The notes: generated from the letters alone by a model not told the origin. Shown: positions 55,479 to 63,374, counted from the first letter of the stretch. The stretch: 64,000 nt of DNA from Geopsychrobacter electrodiphilus DSM 16401 (GCF_000384395.1 NZ_ARWE01000001.1:3694501-3758500), one strand, 5' to 3'. Made by a program: numbers and translations.

Positions 55479-56921
55479 ATGGCAGAGCGTAAGCCCATTA
55501 AGGGCATGACAATAGAAAGAACCGAGAAGCTGATCGCTGACACCCTGGCTGAGCTACCGGAGAAGGCGAAGAAGAAGCGGGCACCGCACCTGGGTGCCAA
55601 TGAGCCAAGCGTTTCCTCCTGTGCGGTCAAATCGAATAAAAAGGTTGTTCCCGGCATCATGAGCCAGCGCGGTTGCGCCTATGCCGGTGCCAAGGGGGTG
55701 GTCTGGGGTCCGATCCGCGACATGATCCACGTCTCCCACGGCCCCATCGGCTGCGGCGTCTACAGCTGGGGTACCCGGCGTAACCTGATGCAGGGGATCC
55801 CAGGGGTCACCTCGTTCCCGATGGACTTCACCTCCGATTTCCAGGAGCGCGACATCGTCTACGGCGGTGACATCAAGCTGGAGAAACTGCTGCACGAGGC
55901 GGATGAACTTTTTCCCCTCAACAAGGGACTGTCGGTGCTCTCCGAGTGCCCGGTCGGTCTGATCGGCGACGACATCAACGCTGTCGCCAAGAAGGTCGCC
56001 AAGGATCTTGACAAGCTGGTCGTCCCCTGTAACTGCGAAGGTTTCCGCGGCGTCTCCCAGTCGCTGGGTCACCACATCAGTAACGATTCGATCCGCGACC
56101 ACATTATCGGCAAGTTCCAGTTCAAGGAAGAGGTCGGTCCCTACGATATCGCCCTGATCGGTGATTACAACATCGGCGGAGACGTCTGGGCGGCCAAGCC
56201 GATCCTTGAAGAGATCGGCCTGAATGTGAAGTCAGTCTGGACAGGCGACGGTGAAGTCGAGAAGATCGGTGCGACCCATGCGGTCAAGCTGAACCTGATC
56301 CACTGCTACCGTTCGATGAACTACATGTGCAAGGTCATGGAAGAGAAGTGGAATATTCCATGGCTCGAGTACAACTTCTTCGGCCCGACCAAGATCGAAG
56401 AGAGCCTGCGTGCCATCGCCGAGCGCTTCGATGACAAGATCAAGAAGAACGTCGAGAAGGTCATCAAGAAATACAAGGCCGAGATGCAGGCCGTGCTCGA
56501 CGAGTACAAACCGCGCCTCGAAGGGAAGACCGCCATGCTGTTCGTCGGCGGGCTGCGTCCGCGCCACACCATCGGCGCCTACGAGGACCTGGGTATTCAG
56601 ATCACCGGCGCCGGTTACGAGTTCGCCCACCAGGACGACTACGATCGCACCGCCCCGGAGATGGCCAAGGGAACCCTGATCTACGATGACGTTTCCGAGT
56701 TCGAACTGGAAAAATTCGTCGAAGAGCTCAAGCCTGACCTGGTCGGCAGCGGCATCAAGGAGAAGTATGTTTTCCAGAAAGCCGGCATCCCCTTCCGTCA
56801 GATGCACAGCTGGGATTACTCGGGCCCTTATCACGGTTACGAAGGCTTCAAGGTTTTTGCCCGCGATATCGACATGGCGATCAACAGCCCGACCTGGGGT
56901 TTGGTTAAGTCACCGTTTTAG
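55479..56921 (+). CDS. nifD: Nitrogenase MoFe protein alpha chain NifD
   Basis: 480 residues; GAAGGAG precedes the ATG. P-cluster ligands are Cys66 ([10 protein letters not shown]), Cys92 (GPIGCGVYS) and the Cys in [12 protein letters not shown]. The FeMo-cofactor ligands are seen as Cys in [12 protein letters not shown] and His in [10 protein letters not shown]. With NifK it forms the alpha2-beta2 MoFe protein that reduces N2 to ammonia. The absence of a delta-subunit gene and the typical MoFe motifs argue against a V- or Fe-only nitrogenase. Confidence 0.98.
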   Translation: MAERKPIKGMTIERTEKLIADTLAELPEKAKKKRAPHLGANEPSVSSCAVKSNKKVVPGIMSQRGCAYAGAKGVVWGPIRDMIHVSHGPIGCGVYSWGTRRNLMQGIPGVTSFPMDFTSDFQERDIVYGGDIKLEKLLHEADELFPLNKGLSVLSECPVGLIGDDINAVAKKVAKDLDKLVVPCNCEGFRGVSQSLGHHISNDSIRDHIIGKFQFKEEVGPYDIALIGDYNIGGDVWAAKPILEEIGLNVKSVWTGDGEVEKIGATHAVKLNLIHCYRSMNYMCKVMEEKWNIPWLEYNFFGPTKIEESLRAIAERFDDKIKKNVEKVIKKYKAEMQAVLDEYKPRLEGKTAMLFVGGLRPRHTIGAYEDLGIQITGAGYEFAHQDDYDRTAPEMAKGTLIYDDVSEFELEKFVEELKPDLVGSGIKEKYVFQKAGIPFRQMHSWDYSGPYHGYEGFKVFARDIDMAINSPTWGLVKSPF

Positions 56922-56927
56922 AAGCAT

Positions 56928-57042
56928 TTACCACGGAGTACACGGAGGACACAGAGGGTAAGCGAAATCGGGTTAAACCCATAACGCTTGTTGCTTTGTT
57001 GTTAAATAGTTCTCTCCGTGAACTCTGTGCCCTCTGTGGTGA
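56928..57042. repeat. Inverted-repeat element between nifD and nifK
   Basis: ACCACGGAGTACACGGAGGA at the left and CTGTGCCCTCTGTGGTG at the right are imperfect inverted copies of the dispersed CCACAGAGGACACAGAG motif. The element lies in the 139-base spacer. Confidence 0.7.
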
Positions 57043-57060
57043 AAGAATAGGAGTTTTATT

Positions 57061-58524
57061 ATGAGCGCTGAAGCAGCAGTAAAATTTGTCACCGAACATA
57101 CTCCCGAAGAGATTGAACGGGTTAAAAACTGGATTAATACCGAAGAATATAAAGAGAAAAACTTTGCCCGGACCTCTCTGGTGGTCAACCCGGCCCACGC
57201 CTGCCAACCCCTCGGCGCACAGATGGTGGCGACCGGCTTTGAAGGCGCCCTCCCCTTTATCCATGGTTCACAGGGCTGCGCTTCCTATTTCCGCAGTACC
57301 TTCAGCCGTCATTACCGCGAGCCGGCGGCGGCGACCTGCGACGCCATGACCGAGGACGGCGCGGTGTTCGGTGGACAGAACAACCTGTTCGAAGGGCTGC
57401 AGAACGCCTACGAGATCTACAAGCCGAAGATGATCCCGATCTTCACCACCTGCATGCCCGAGGTTATCGGCGACGACCTGACCGCCTATACCAAGAATGC
57501 CAAGACTCAAGGGTTTATCCCCGAGGATCTGCCGACCCCCTACGCCAACACCCCGAGCTTCAACGGTTCGCATATTCACGGTTACGACTCGATGCTGATG
57601 AGTATTCTGCAGACCCTGACCGAGGGGAAGAAGGTTGAAGGGAAGTGCACCGGCAAGCTCAACATCATCCCCGGTTTCGACGGCAACGTCGGCAATCTGC
57701 GCGAGTACAAGCGGATCATTGAGCTGATGGGGGTCCCCTACACCATGCTGGCCGATGTCTCCGATGTCTTCGATTCGGGCTGCGACGGCGAGTACAAGCT
57801 TTATCCAGGTGGAACCAAGCTGGAAGACGCCGCCGAGTCGATCAACGGCAAAGCGACCATCGCCATGCAGAAATACGCCACCGCCAACACCATGAAGTGG
57901 ATCGAATCGGAGTATGACGGCCAGAAGGCGATTATCCCGATGCCGTTCGGAGTCAAAAAAACCGACGAGTTCATTTTGAAGCTCTCCGAACTCTTCGGCA
58001 AACCGATCCCTGAAGCGCTCAAGGCCGAGCGTGCGCGGGCGGTCGACGCCATGACCGACGCCCATCAGTATCTGCATGGCCGCAAGTTCGCCATCGCCGG
58101 TGACCCGGACTATTTGATCGGTATCGTCACCTTCCTGCTTGAAATGGGTGCCCGCCCCTGGCATATCCTCTGCTCGCGGACGACCAAGAAGTTCCAGAAG
58201 GAGATGCAGTCTCTGCTCGACAGCTCGGTCTTCGGGGAAGGCTGCTCGATCTACATTAACAAGGATTTGTGGCACATGCGCAGCCTGCTGGTGACAGATC
58301 CGGTCGACGGCATCATCGGCGACACCCACGCCAAGTGGGCTGCACGCGATGCCAAGATCCCACTGTTCCGCATCGGGTTTCCGATCATCGATCGGGTCAA
58401 CCTGCACCGCACACCGGTGGTCGGTTACAACGGCGCGATCAGCATGCTGAGCATGATCGCCAACAAGTTCCTTGATATCAAGGACGAGACTTGCAGCGAT
58501 CAGTGGTTTGAGATGATGCGTTAG
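57061..58524 (+). CDS. nifK: Nitrogenase MoFe protein beta chain NifK
   Basis: 487 residues, a shorter form than the roughly 520-residue Azotobacter type because of a compact N-terminus. AGGAG precedes the ATG. P-cluster ligands are in NPAHACQPLGAQ, GSQGCASYF and TTCMPEVIGDDL. The Ser that bridges oxidised P-cluster forms (equivalent of Ser188) cannot be placed with confidence here. Forms the MoFe tetramer with NifD and carries the shared P-cluster. Followed by a MITE-like repeat, then a NifX-family gene. Confidence 0.97.
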   Translation: MSAEAAVKFVTEHTPEEIERVKNWINTEEYKEKNFARTSLVVNPAHACQPLGAQMVATGFEGALPFIHGSQGCASYFRSTFSRHYREPAAATCDAMTEDGAVFGGQNNLFEGLQNAYEIYKPKMIPIFTTCMPEVIGDDLTAYTKNAKTQGFIPEDLPTPYANTPSFNGSHIHGYDSMLMSILQTLTEGKKVEGKCTGKLNIIPGFDGNVGNLREYKRIIELMGVPYTMLADVSDVFDSGCDGEYKLYPGGTKLEDAAESINGKATIAMQKYATANTMKWIESEYDGQKAIIPMPFGVKKTDEFILKLSELFGKPIPEALKAERARAVDAMTDAHQYLHGRKFAIAGDPDYLIGIVTFLLEMGARPWHILCSRTTKKFQKEMQSLLDSSVFGEGCSIYINKDLWHMRSLLVTDPVDGIIGDTHAKWAARDAKIPLFRIGFPIIDRVNLHRTPVVGYNGAISMLSMIANKFLDIKDETCSDQWFEMMR

Positions 58525-58665
58525 TTTTTCGGCTGGGAGCGTCCCTTTTGTGCCAGCTCGGCGTCAGCCGGCGGAATCACGTGTGCGGCGTAAAGCACTA
58601 CGCCTCCGTGTGCTTCCTTGGCTTCCTCGATCTGACGCAAAATTGATCGCTCCCATTCCGAAAAA
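58525..58665. repeat. MITE-like inverted-repeat element after nifK
   Basis: TTTTTCGGCTGGGAGCG (58525-58541) is inverted at 58648-58665 (CGCTCCCATTCCGAAAAA). The 105-base interior has its own arms (GCGTCAG / CTGACGC, GGAGGCGTAGT-type). It looks like a non-autonomous element, and it starts directly after the nifK stop. Confidence 0.7.
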
Positions 58666-58735
58666 CGCAGGGGAAAATATGATTCGCACCCGCAGACTCG
58701 ACATCGTTAGAGACAAAGACAGAAAAGGACCCCAT

Positions 58736-59110
58736 ATGAAAGTCGCATTCGCCAGTACTGACAAAATCCATATCGATGAGCATTTCGGCCAGGCGAAAGA
58801 ATTCTACCTGTGGGAGATCGGTCCGGAGAATGCGGAATTCACCGGAGTCCTGCAGGTCAACGAAGGGGATGGCGATACCGATGACCGGATCGAGGCGCGC
58901 AGTGCGGCGCTGGCCGATTGCGCGCTGGTCTATGTCGGCCAGATCGGCGGTCCGGCAGCAGCACGGCTGGTGGCGAAAAAGATTCATCCATTGAAAAGTA
59001 AAGATGCCGAACCGATCAAGGTGGTGGTGGAAAAACTGCAGCAGGTGCTGCAGGGGAACCCGCCGCCCTGGTTACGCAAAGCGATGCTAAAGGGCGAGAA
59101 CCTGAATTGA
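58736..59110 (+). CDS. NifX/NafY-family iron-molybdenum cofactor binding protein
   Basis: 124 residues from the ATG at 58736 (MKVAFAST), with AAGGA 8 bases upstream; a longer frame overlaps the repeat and is discounted. The NifX/NifB C-terminal fold is seen (KIHIDEHFGQAKEFYLWEI; ADCALVYVGQIGGPAAARLVAKKIHPLK). Such proteins carry FeMo-co or its NifB-co precursor between NifB, NifEN and NifDK. The conserved His in DEHFG is present. A second family member lies at 59496. Which one corresponds to NifX and which to NafY cannot be told. Confidence 0.88.
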   Translation: MKVAFASTDKIHIDEHFGQAKEFYLWEIGPENAEFTGVLQVNEGDGDTDDRIEARSAALADCALVYVGQIGGPAAARLVAKKIHPLKSKDAEPIKVVVEKLQQVLQGNPPPWLRKAMLKGENLN

Positions 59111-59113
59111 CGC

Positions 59114-59184
59114 GTGAGGAGTGAGGAGTGAAGGGTAAGGAGTTTAAGATCTTTACGCCTCACCCCTTACCCCTCACTCCTCAC
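59114..59184. repeat. Hairpin-forming GTGAGGAG repeat in the nif operon
   Basis: GTGAGGAGTGAGGAGTGAAG on the left pairs imperfectly with CCCTCACTCCTCAC on the right, with ACCCTTA-type sequence between. A dispersed palindromic element in the spacer before the ferredoxin gene. Confidence 0.7.
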
Positions 59185-59208
59185 CGAATTTACCCAAGGA
59201 GATTTCAA

Positions 59209-59478
59209 ATGGCTTATGTCACCGCAACAACCAAAGGAGGCAGTACCTGGACCCCGGCCTTTATCGAGACCATCGATCATGAGAAATGCATCGGCTGCGG
59301 CCGTTGCTTCAAGGCCTGCGCACGCAAGGTTCTTGGACCGGAGGATCTGGTCGACGAGGAGACCGATTCAACCCGTATGGTCATGACCATCGTTAACGGG
59401 GATAACTGCAGCGGCTGTGTCGCCTGTGCTTCGACCTGTCCCAAGGGGTGTTTTTCCCTCAAACCGATGGCCATCTAA
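59209..59478 (+). CDS. Nif-associated 2[4Fe-4S] ferredoxin (ferredoxin III type)
   Basis: 89 residues from the ATG at 59209 with CAAGGAG upstream. Two cluster motifs are seen: CIGCGRCFKACARKVLG and CSGCVACASTCPKGC. The insert between them (EDLVDEETDSTRMVMTIVNGDN) is typical of FdxB-type ferredoxins encoded in nif clusters. It should supply electrons to nitrogenase or to cofactor assembly, in the cytoplasm. Lies between the two NifX-family genes. Confidence 0.92.
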   Translation: MAYVTATTKGGSTWTPAFIETIDHEKCIGCGRCFKACARKVLGPEDLVDEETDSTRMVMTIVNGDNCSGCVACASTCPKGCFSLKPMAI

Positions 59479-59495
59479 GCAAAAAGGAGCGGATC

Positions 59496-59879
59496 ATGCT
59501 TATTGCGGTTGCGTCGAAAACCGGCCTTGAGGTCGATCAGCACTTTGGTCATGCCGAGCGCTTTCTGATCTATGACTACGCCGGTGGCAACTCGACACTG
59601 CTCAAAGAGGTCATTGTCGATAAGTACTGTTCCTACGACCCGGATCACCCGTTTCGTCATCCGCAGTTCAACGCCATCATCGCCGCGCTGGAAGGCTGCA
59701 AGGCGGTGGTGACGCAGATGATCGGCGAGCTGCCAAAGCAGGAACTGAAAAAAGTCGGGATCACCCCGATCGTCACAACCGGACTGATTGCAGAAGCTTT
59801 AAAGCTGGCACATGACTCTGTCTGTGGCGGGGGGTGCAAGGGGGGAAAGCGCGCAGCCGGCACTTGTCAGCACGCCTGA
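59496..59879 (+). CDS. Second NifX-family cofactor-binding protein
   Basis: 127 residues from the ATG at 59496 (MLIAVASKTG; AAAAAGGAG upstream). The dinitrogenase cofactor-binding fold is seen (VDQHFGHAERFLIYDY; GCKAVVTQMIGELPKQELKKVGITPI). The C-terminus is Cys-rich (SVCGGGCKGGKRAAGTCQ), unlike the family norm. It resembles the NifX-like half that is fused to NifB in many organisms; here NifB is short and lacks it. A terminator follows. Confidence 0.88.
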   Translation: MLIAVASKTGLEVDQHFGHAERFLIYDYAGGNSTLLKEVIVDKYCSYDPDHPFRHPQFNAIIAALEGCKAVVTQMIGELPKQELKKVGITPIVTTGLIAEALKLAHDSVCGGGCKGGKRAAGTCQHA

Positions 59880-59916
59880 TCATTCGATTTTTACATTATG
59901 CAATAGCCACTGGCTG

Positions 59917-59959
59917 GGGCAGGACAGACTCTTTAGGCGCTGTTCTGCCCATTCTTTTT
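59917..59959 (+). terminator. Terminator of the nifHDK operon
   Basis: 11-bp stem GGGCAGGACAG / CTGTTCTGCCC (one G-U pair) with a 12-base loop, followed by ATTCTTTTTA. Confidence 0.85.
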
Positions 59960-60096
59960 ACAGAATCAAATTGTTCTATTGTCTGGCCCCTGACGAACAA
60001 AAAATAACGCGTGCAATTTACACAGACTCTGCTCAAAGGATGTGCAAACGTACCATTAACCCTGGGCATAGCCCCTGTTTCAGGCCATTTGGTATT

Positions 60097-60112
60097 TGGC
60101 ACAGCCTATGCT
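60097..60112 (+). promoter_or_regulatory. Sigma-54 (-24/-12) promoter of nifB
   Basis: TGGCACAGCCTATGCT fits TGGCAC-N5-TTGCW with GG and GC correctly spaced, about 175 bases upstream of the nifB ATG. Same class as the nifH promoter. Confidence 0.85.
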
Positions 60113-60177
60113 ATTAAATTTATTATCATAATAATCCGATCGGGAAACGACGAGGTCTCCCGCCAGATCAAGGCAAT

Positions 60178-60213
60178 GAAGCCCCGTGAACACGCTGATG
60201 TTCACGGGGCTTC
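60178..60213 (+). promoter_or_regulatory. Leader hairpin A of nifB
   Basis: Perfect 15-bp stem GAAGCCCCGTGAACA / TGTTCACGGGGCTTC with loop CGCTGA. It is followed by TCAATTTC, so it may be a weak terminator or attenuator. It lies between the sigma-54 promoter and nifB. Confidence 0.7.
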
Positions 60214-60231
60214 TCAATTTCAGGACAAAGC

Positions 60232-60267
60232 GAGGGCGCTTTCGAATCAATTTCGAATAGCGCCCTT
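60232..60267 (+). promoter_or_regulatory. Leader hairpin B of nifB, near the ribosome binding site
   Basis: GAGGGCGCTTTCGAA pairs with TTCGAATAGCGCCCTTC around a TCAAT loop, ending about 10 bases before AAAGGAG. It could affect translation or termination. Confidence 0.55.
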
Positions 60268-60288
60268 CTGCTTGAAAGGAGACCGACC

Positions 60289-61170
60289 ATGGCCACAGGC
60301 TGCCCGATGATGAAAGCGAAGACAGAAACCGATCACCCCTGTTTCGGCGGCGATCACAGCAAGGCCGGACGCATCCACCTGCCGGTGGCACCGGGCTGCA
60401 ATATCAAGTGCGGTTTCTGCGAGCGCAAGTTCGATTGTGCCAACGAAAGCCGCCCCGGTGTGACCAGCAAGATCTTGCAACCTGCTGAAGCGGTCGAGCG
60501 CGTGCGCCTGGTCAAACGTCACATGGAGATGAAAGGCGGCGCCCAATTGAAAGTCGTCGGCATCGCCGGCCCCGGTGACCCACTGGCGAATCCAAAAACT
60601 TTTGAGACCTTTCGCCTGGTGCGCGAAGCCTTCCCGGAGATGACGCTCTGCCTGTCGACCAACGGGCTGCTGCTCGAAGAGAAGCTCCCCGAAATCCTCG
60701 CGGCCGATGCCCACAGCCTGACGGTCACCATCAATGCGCTGACCGCTAAAACCGGCGCCAGGGTCTATGAATGGATCCACTATAAAGGTCAGCGTTTTAG
60801 CGGCGAACGCGCGGCGGGGTTTCTGATCGACAAACAGTTCGCCGGGCTCAAGGCGGCGGCAAAAGCCGGACTGATGATCAAGATCAACCATGTCTATATT
60901 CCGGGAGTCAACGATCACGAAACCCTCGATCTGGCCGTTAAGGTGCGGGAGTTGGGCGCGCAGATGATGAACATTATCCCGGTGATTCCGGTCGGCAAGT
61001 TCGCGCATGTCGAGATGCCTTCGGAAGCCACCATGGAGCTGGTGCGCAACCAGGCCGAGCTGATCCTCTCGCAGGCTCGACACTGCAAGCAGTGTCGAGC
61101 CGATGCGGCCGGGGTGGTCGGACAGGATATCGATCTGAACAGACTCGAAAACTCCGCGATGATGGCCTGA
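60289..61170 (+). CDS. nifB: FeMo-cofactor biosynthesis radical SAM protein NifB
   Basis: 293 residues; AAAGGAG precedes the ATG. The radical SAM motif CNIKCGFCERKFDC is present (the CxxxCxxC cluster), as are the other NifB signatures (VVGIAGPGDPLANP; HVYIPGVNDHE; HCKQCRADAAG, the second cluster-ligand region). NifB makes NifB-co, an 8Fe-9S-C cluster, from two 4Fe-4S clusters and SAM. It is the short form without the C-terminal NifX domain; two separate NifX-family genes upstream may make up for it. Own sigma-54 promoter and leader. Confidence 0.97.
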   Translation: MATGCPMMKAKTETDHPCFGGDHSKAGRIHLPVAPGCNIKCGFCERKFDCANESRPGVTSKILQPAEAVERVRLVKRHMEMKGGAQLKVVGIAGPGDPLANPKTFETFRLVREAFPEMTLCLSTNGLLLEEKLPEILAADAHSLTVTINALTAKTGARVYEWIHYKGQRFSGERAAGFLIDKQFAGLKAAAKAGLMIKINHVYIPGVNDHETLDLAVKVRELGAQMMNIIPVIPVGKFAHVEMPSEATMELVRNQAELILSQARHCKQCRADAAGVVGQDIDLNRLENSAMMA

Positions 61171-61238
61171 GGTCAACACGTCGTAAAAAATCTGTTATTA
61201 TCTGGCGATCAACGATCCCATAACAACAGGAGGAGCAG

Positions 61239-61577
61239 ATGAAGATCGATTGGGCGTACTTGCGCAAGGGCTGAACGTCGTGTAAAAATGCCCAGGAGTT
61301 TCTTGGGAAAGAACAGCTTGAACCTGCAGAGGTTGTCGACGCGCGGACCATGCGGATCGACGCCGATCAGGCATGGGTGATGCTGAAGAGCGCCGACAGC
61401 ATCCAGGTCGCCAAGGGGAAAAAGGTTGCCCGCTTCGAACAGGTCCCCCGCGAAAAGGAAGCGGTCCTGCTGGCGGCGATGGGCCCGAGCGGAAATCTGC
61501 GGGCGCCAACCTACCGGACCGGCAACTCTTTCGTCATCGGTTTCAACCCGGAACTGTATGAAAACTGGATCAAATAG
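61239..61577 (+). CDS. ArsC-like selenoprotein (in-frame TGA read as selenocysteine)
   Basis: 112 residues if the TGA at 61272-61274 (codon 12) is read as selenocysteine. AGGAGGAG precedes the ATG at 61239. The start reads MKIDWAYLRKG-U-TSCKNAQEFL, so the TGA sits exactly at the first position of the redox C-x-x-C motif of ArsC/Spx thioredoxin-like proteins (U12-T-S-C15). The frame stays open for 100 more codons to a TAG at 61575, ending LRAPTYRTGNSFVIGFNPELYENWIK. A SECIS-like hairpin follows the TGA. Frame conservation argues against a simple nonsense mutation. ArsC-like selenoproteins are known in deltaproteobacteria. The substrate is unknown; the position next to nifB suggests thiol or oxidant protection linked to nitrogenase, as with ArsC-like nitrogenase-associated proteins, but that is inference. 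Confidence 0.88.
61291..61307 (+). promoter_or_regulatory. Bacterial SECIS hairpin
   Basis: Seven-base-pair stem CCCAGGA / TCTTGGG (one G-U pair) with loop GTT. The first loop base is G, and 23 bases lie between the TGA and the loop. These fit known bacterial SECIS rules for SelB recognition. It lies within the coding sequence. Confidence 0.8.
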
Positions 61578-61611
61578 AAATACTTACGAACGTATCTAAC
61601 CCGGAGGTCTC

Positions 61612-61872
61612 ATGAAAAAAATCATTTTAGGCAGCATCGTTTTAGTTTTAGGTCTCTCTGGTCTCGGTATGGCAGCCACCAGCGAGGACGGAGCCAGCCT
61701 GCTCGATAGCCGCTGCTCGGTTTGCCATTCTGCCGACAGAGCCAAAGAGGCCAAGAAAACCGAGGCCGAATGGGATGCTACCGTTAGCCGCATGATGAGC
61801 AATGGTGCGCAATTGACCCCGGCCGAAAAAAAGACTCTGGTCGACTATCTGAGCAAAACCTACAAGCCCTGA
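61612..61872 (+). CDS. Small monoheme c-type cytochrome
   Basis: 86 residues; CCGGAGG precedes the ATG. A signal peptide (MKKIILGSIVLVLGLSGLGMA) is followed by one heme motif CSVCH at residues 35-39 and Met candidates (SRMMSNG) for the sixth ligand. Expected to be a periplasmic electron carrier. It lies 35 bases after the selenoprotein gene and may be cotranscribed with nifB. A strong terminator follows. Confidence 0.88.
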   Translation: MKKIILGSIVLVLGLSGLGMAATSEDGASLLDSRCSVCHSADRAKEAKKTEAEWDATVSRMMSNGAQLTPAEKKTLVDYLSKTYKP

Positions 61873-61928
61873 TTTCTGCGGTTTTCATAGCCAGCCCGCA
61901 AAAATTGAACCCTGATGTCGGTACCAAT

Positions 61929-61963
61929 AAACGGCCCAATCTGATTCTCAGATTGGGCCGTTT
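61929..61963. terminator. Strong intrinsic terminator between convergent genes
   Basis: A perfect 16-bp stem (AAACGGCCCAATCTGA / TCAGATTGGGCCGTTT) with a 3-base loop. It lies between the cytochrome (plus) and NifU-like (minus) genes. The plus strand is followed by GTGTGTTG. Confidence 0.85.
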
Positions 61964-62056
61964 GTGTGTTGCGCTATTCTTAACCCAGGAAGATGGAGCC
62001 GCCTATTTGAATGACCATCCCCAGGTGCCACAGCTAAGGACGAACTCCGCGACCAC

Positions 62057-63082
62057 TCAGGGGGTATTCATCTCCTCCGGCGCAAAACAGAGCGCATAGT
62101 CACTGCAATCACCACACACCGGCGACTTGCACATTTTCCCGCCATTGAATTCACACACCTGTTTGAACAGATAGCGTTTCCAGCGCATCTTTTTGGCGTT
62201 GGCCGCGAGTAATAATGGCAAGTGACGTCCGATGGCGGCGCTGAGTTGCGGACGTTGGAACAGCCCCATGGCAATCCACAAATGGCCGGGCTGGGCGGCG
62301 CGCACAGCAATCATCCGCGCCAGCGCTAGTGAGGCGAACTGCGCGCAACCGAAACTGTCCCTGCGGATAAAGCTGAGGAGCAGCTCCTGAACCTGAGGGT
62401 TGATCTCGGGGGGCCGCGCGGTTTTATGCCCCGGTTTGGCAAAGATTTGCTGCTTTTCGACCGCGGGAAAAACCATGAGCAACAGGGTATCGAGCATCAA
62501 CTCTGAAATATTGAGGGCCTGGTGCAGCAGGGTTGGCTCCTGGTCGGCGACGGCGAGCAAGCAGGCAAACAGATGACGGTCCTCGTGGGACATTCCATGT
62601 GCCGGGGCACTATCGATAAGGGCGCGGTAGACAGGGTCGGACTCGGTAACCCGCGGGCCATGCGCTTCAGCATCCGCTGCAATGTTTGTGGTCACGGTCG
62701 CAGCATGCTGCTGCACACTGTTGACTGCGGCATGCAGGGCTTCAATCGCCAGTTCTGCGCAATATGTGCGATCAACGGGCAGACCGCCCAGGTGCCGATT
62801 CAACGCCTCGGCATCCAGCAGCGCCGCCTGACTTAAAAGTTTGCCTGAGACCTGTTGGGAAACAGCAGCACAGGCGGCCATGGTGAAGCCACAGCCGAAG
62901 ACCTGATAGCGCACATCTTTGATGCGTTCCGCTTCAACCTGCAGCGCAAAGCGCACCGCCAGTTTTCGCCCGGCTTCTGTAGCACCCAGCCCGACTTCGC
63001 CGACACCGTCCGGATGTTCGAGGGTCCCGGCGTGGCTGTCATCGCTGGCGTATTTGAGGATAGTCTCGCTATAGCCGGTCAT
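62057..63082 (-). CDS. NifU-N/IscU-like scaffold fused to an unassigned C-terminal domain
   Basis: 341 residues; AAGGAT 8 bases before the ATG. Residues 1-125 match the IscU/NifU-N scaffold fold (YSETILKYASDDSHAGTLEHPDGVGEVGLGATEAG; DVRYQVFGCGFTMAACAAVSQQV; TYCAELAIEAL). The GCG and TYC cysteines (equivalents of IscU Cys63 and Cys106) are present, but the first ligand position reads GATEAGRK instead of GAPACGD, so one of three Cys is missing. The remaining about 215 residues match no family I know. They end in a Cys-rich tail (CEFNGGKMCKSPVCGDCSDYALCF) that could hold a metal centre. It follows the NifN-like gene on the same strand, suggesting a role in nitrogenase cofactor or Fe-S assembly. 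Confidence 0.85.
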   Translation of the reverse strand: MTGYSETILKYASDDSHAGTLEHPDGVGEVGLGATEAGRKLAVRFALQVEAERIKDVRYQVFGCGFTMAACAAVSQQVSGKLLSQAALLDAEALNRHLGGLPVDRTYCAELAIEALHAAVNSVQQHAATVTTNIAADAEAHGPRVTESDPVYRALIDSAPAHGMSHEDRHLFACLLAVADQEPTLLHQALNISELMLDTLLLMVFPAVEKQQIFAKPGHKTARPPEINPQVQELLLSFIRRDSFGCAQFASLALARMIAVRAAQPGHLWIAMGLFQRPQLSAAIGRHLPLLLAANAKKMRWKRYLFKQVCEFNGGKMCKSPVCGDCSDYALCFAPEEMNTP

Positions 63083-63104
63083 ATTAATATCCTTCGTTGA
63101 TTGA

Positions 63105-63360
63105 GATCGTCTTTAAGGTCAAGGTCGCGGGGTTGCGCCCCCGCTCGGCGCCATCATTTCTTTGTGCGCCCAAAGAAACGAAGCAAAGAAATGCGCCCGA
63201 CCTCCTTGCCCGCCGTTGGCGGGTTCCCTCCACTCTGCTGCGCTTGGCAGCTCGGGAAAAACTCGCCTGCGGCTCAAACATTCCCCTCGAATTCCTGCCA
63301 GGCTGCGCGACGTTCCGGCGGCGTCACACGGGGTAGTTTTTCGGCAGATCCCGCTTGACT
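63105..63360. repeat. Dispersed intergenic repeat before the NifU-like gene
   Basis: TTTCTTTGTGCGCCCAAAGA and the following AACGAAGCAAAGAAATGCGC, then CCCGCCGTTGGCGGG and several palindromes, belong to a type of intergenic repeat seen in many proteobacteria. No ORF of support. It separates the two minus-strand nif genes. Confidence 0.6.
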
Positions 63361-63374
63361 GTTTCTTTTTGAAT

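Noticed and set aside
61239-61577. Simple nonsense-mutated pseudogene
   Set aside because: The TGA is at the redox-active position, a SECIS-like hairpin follows at the correct distance, and the rest of the frame is intact.
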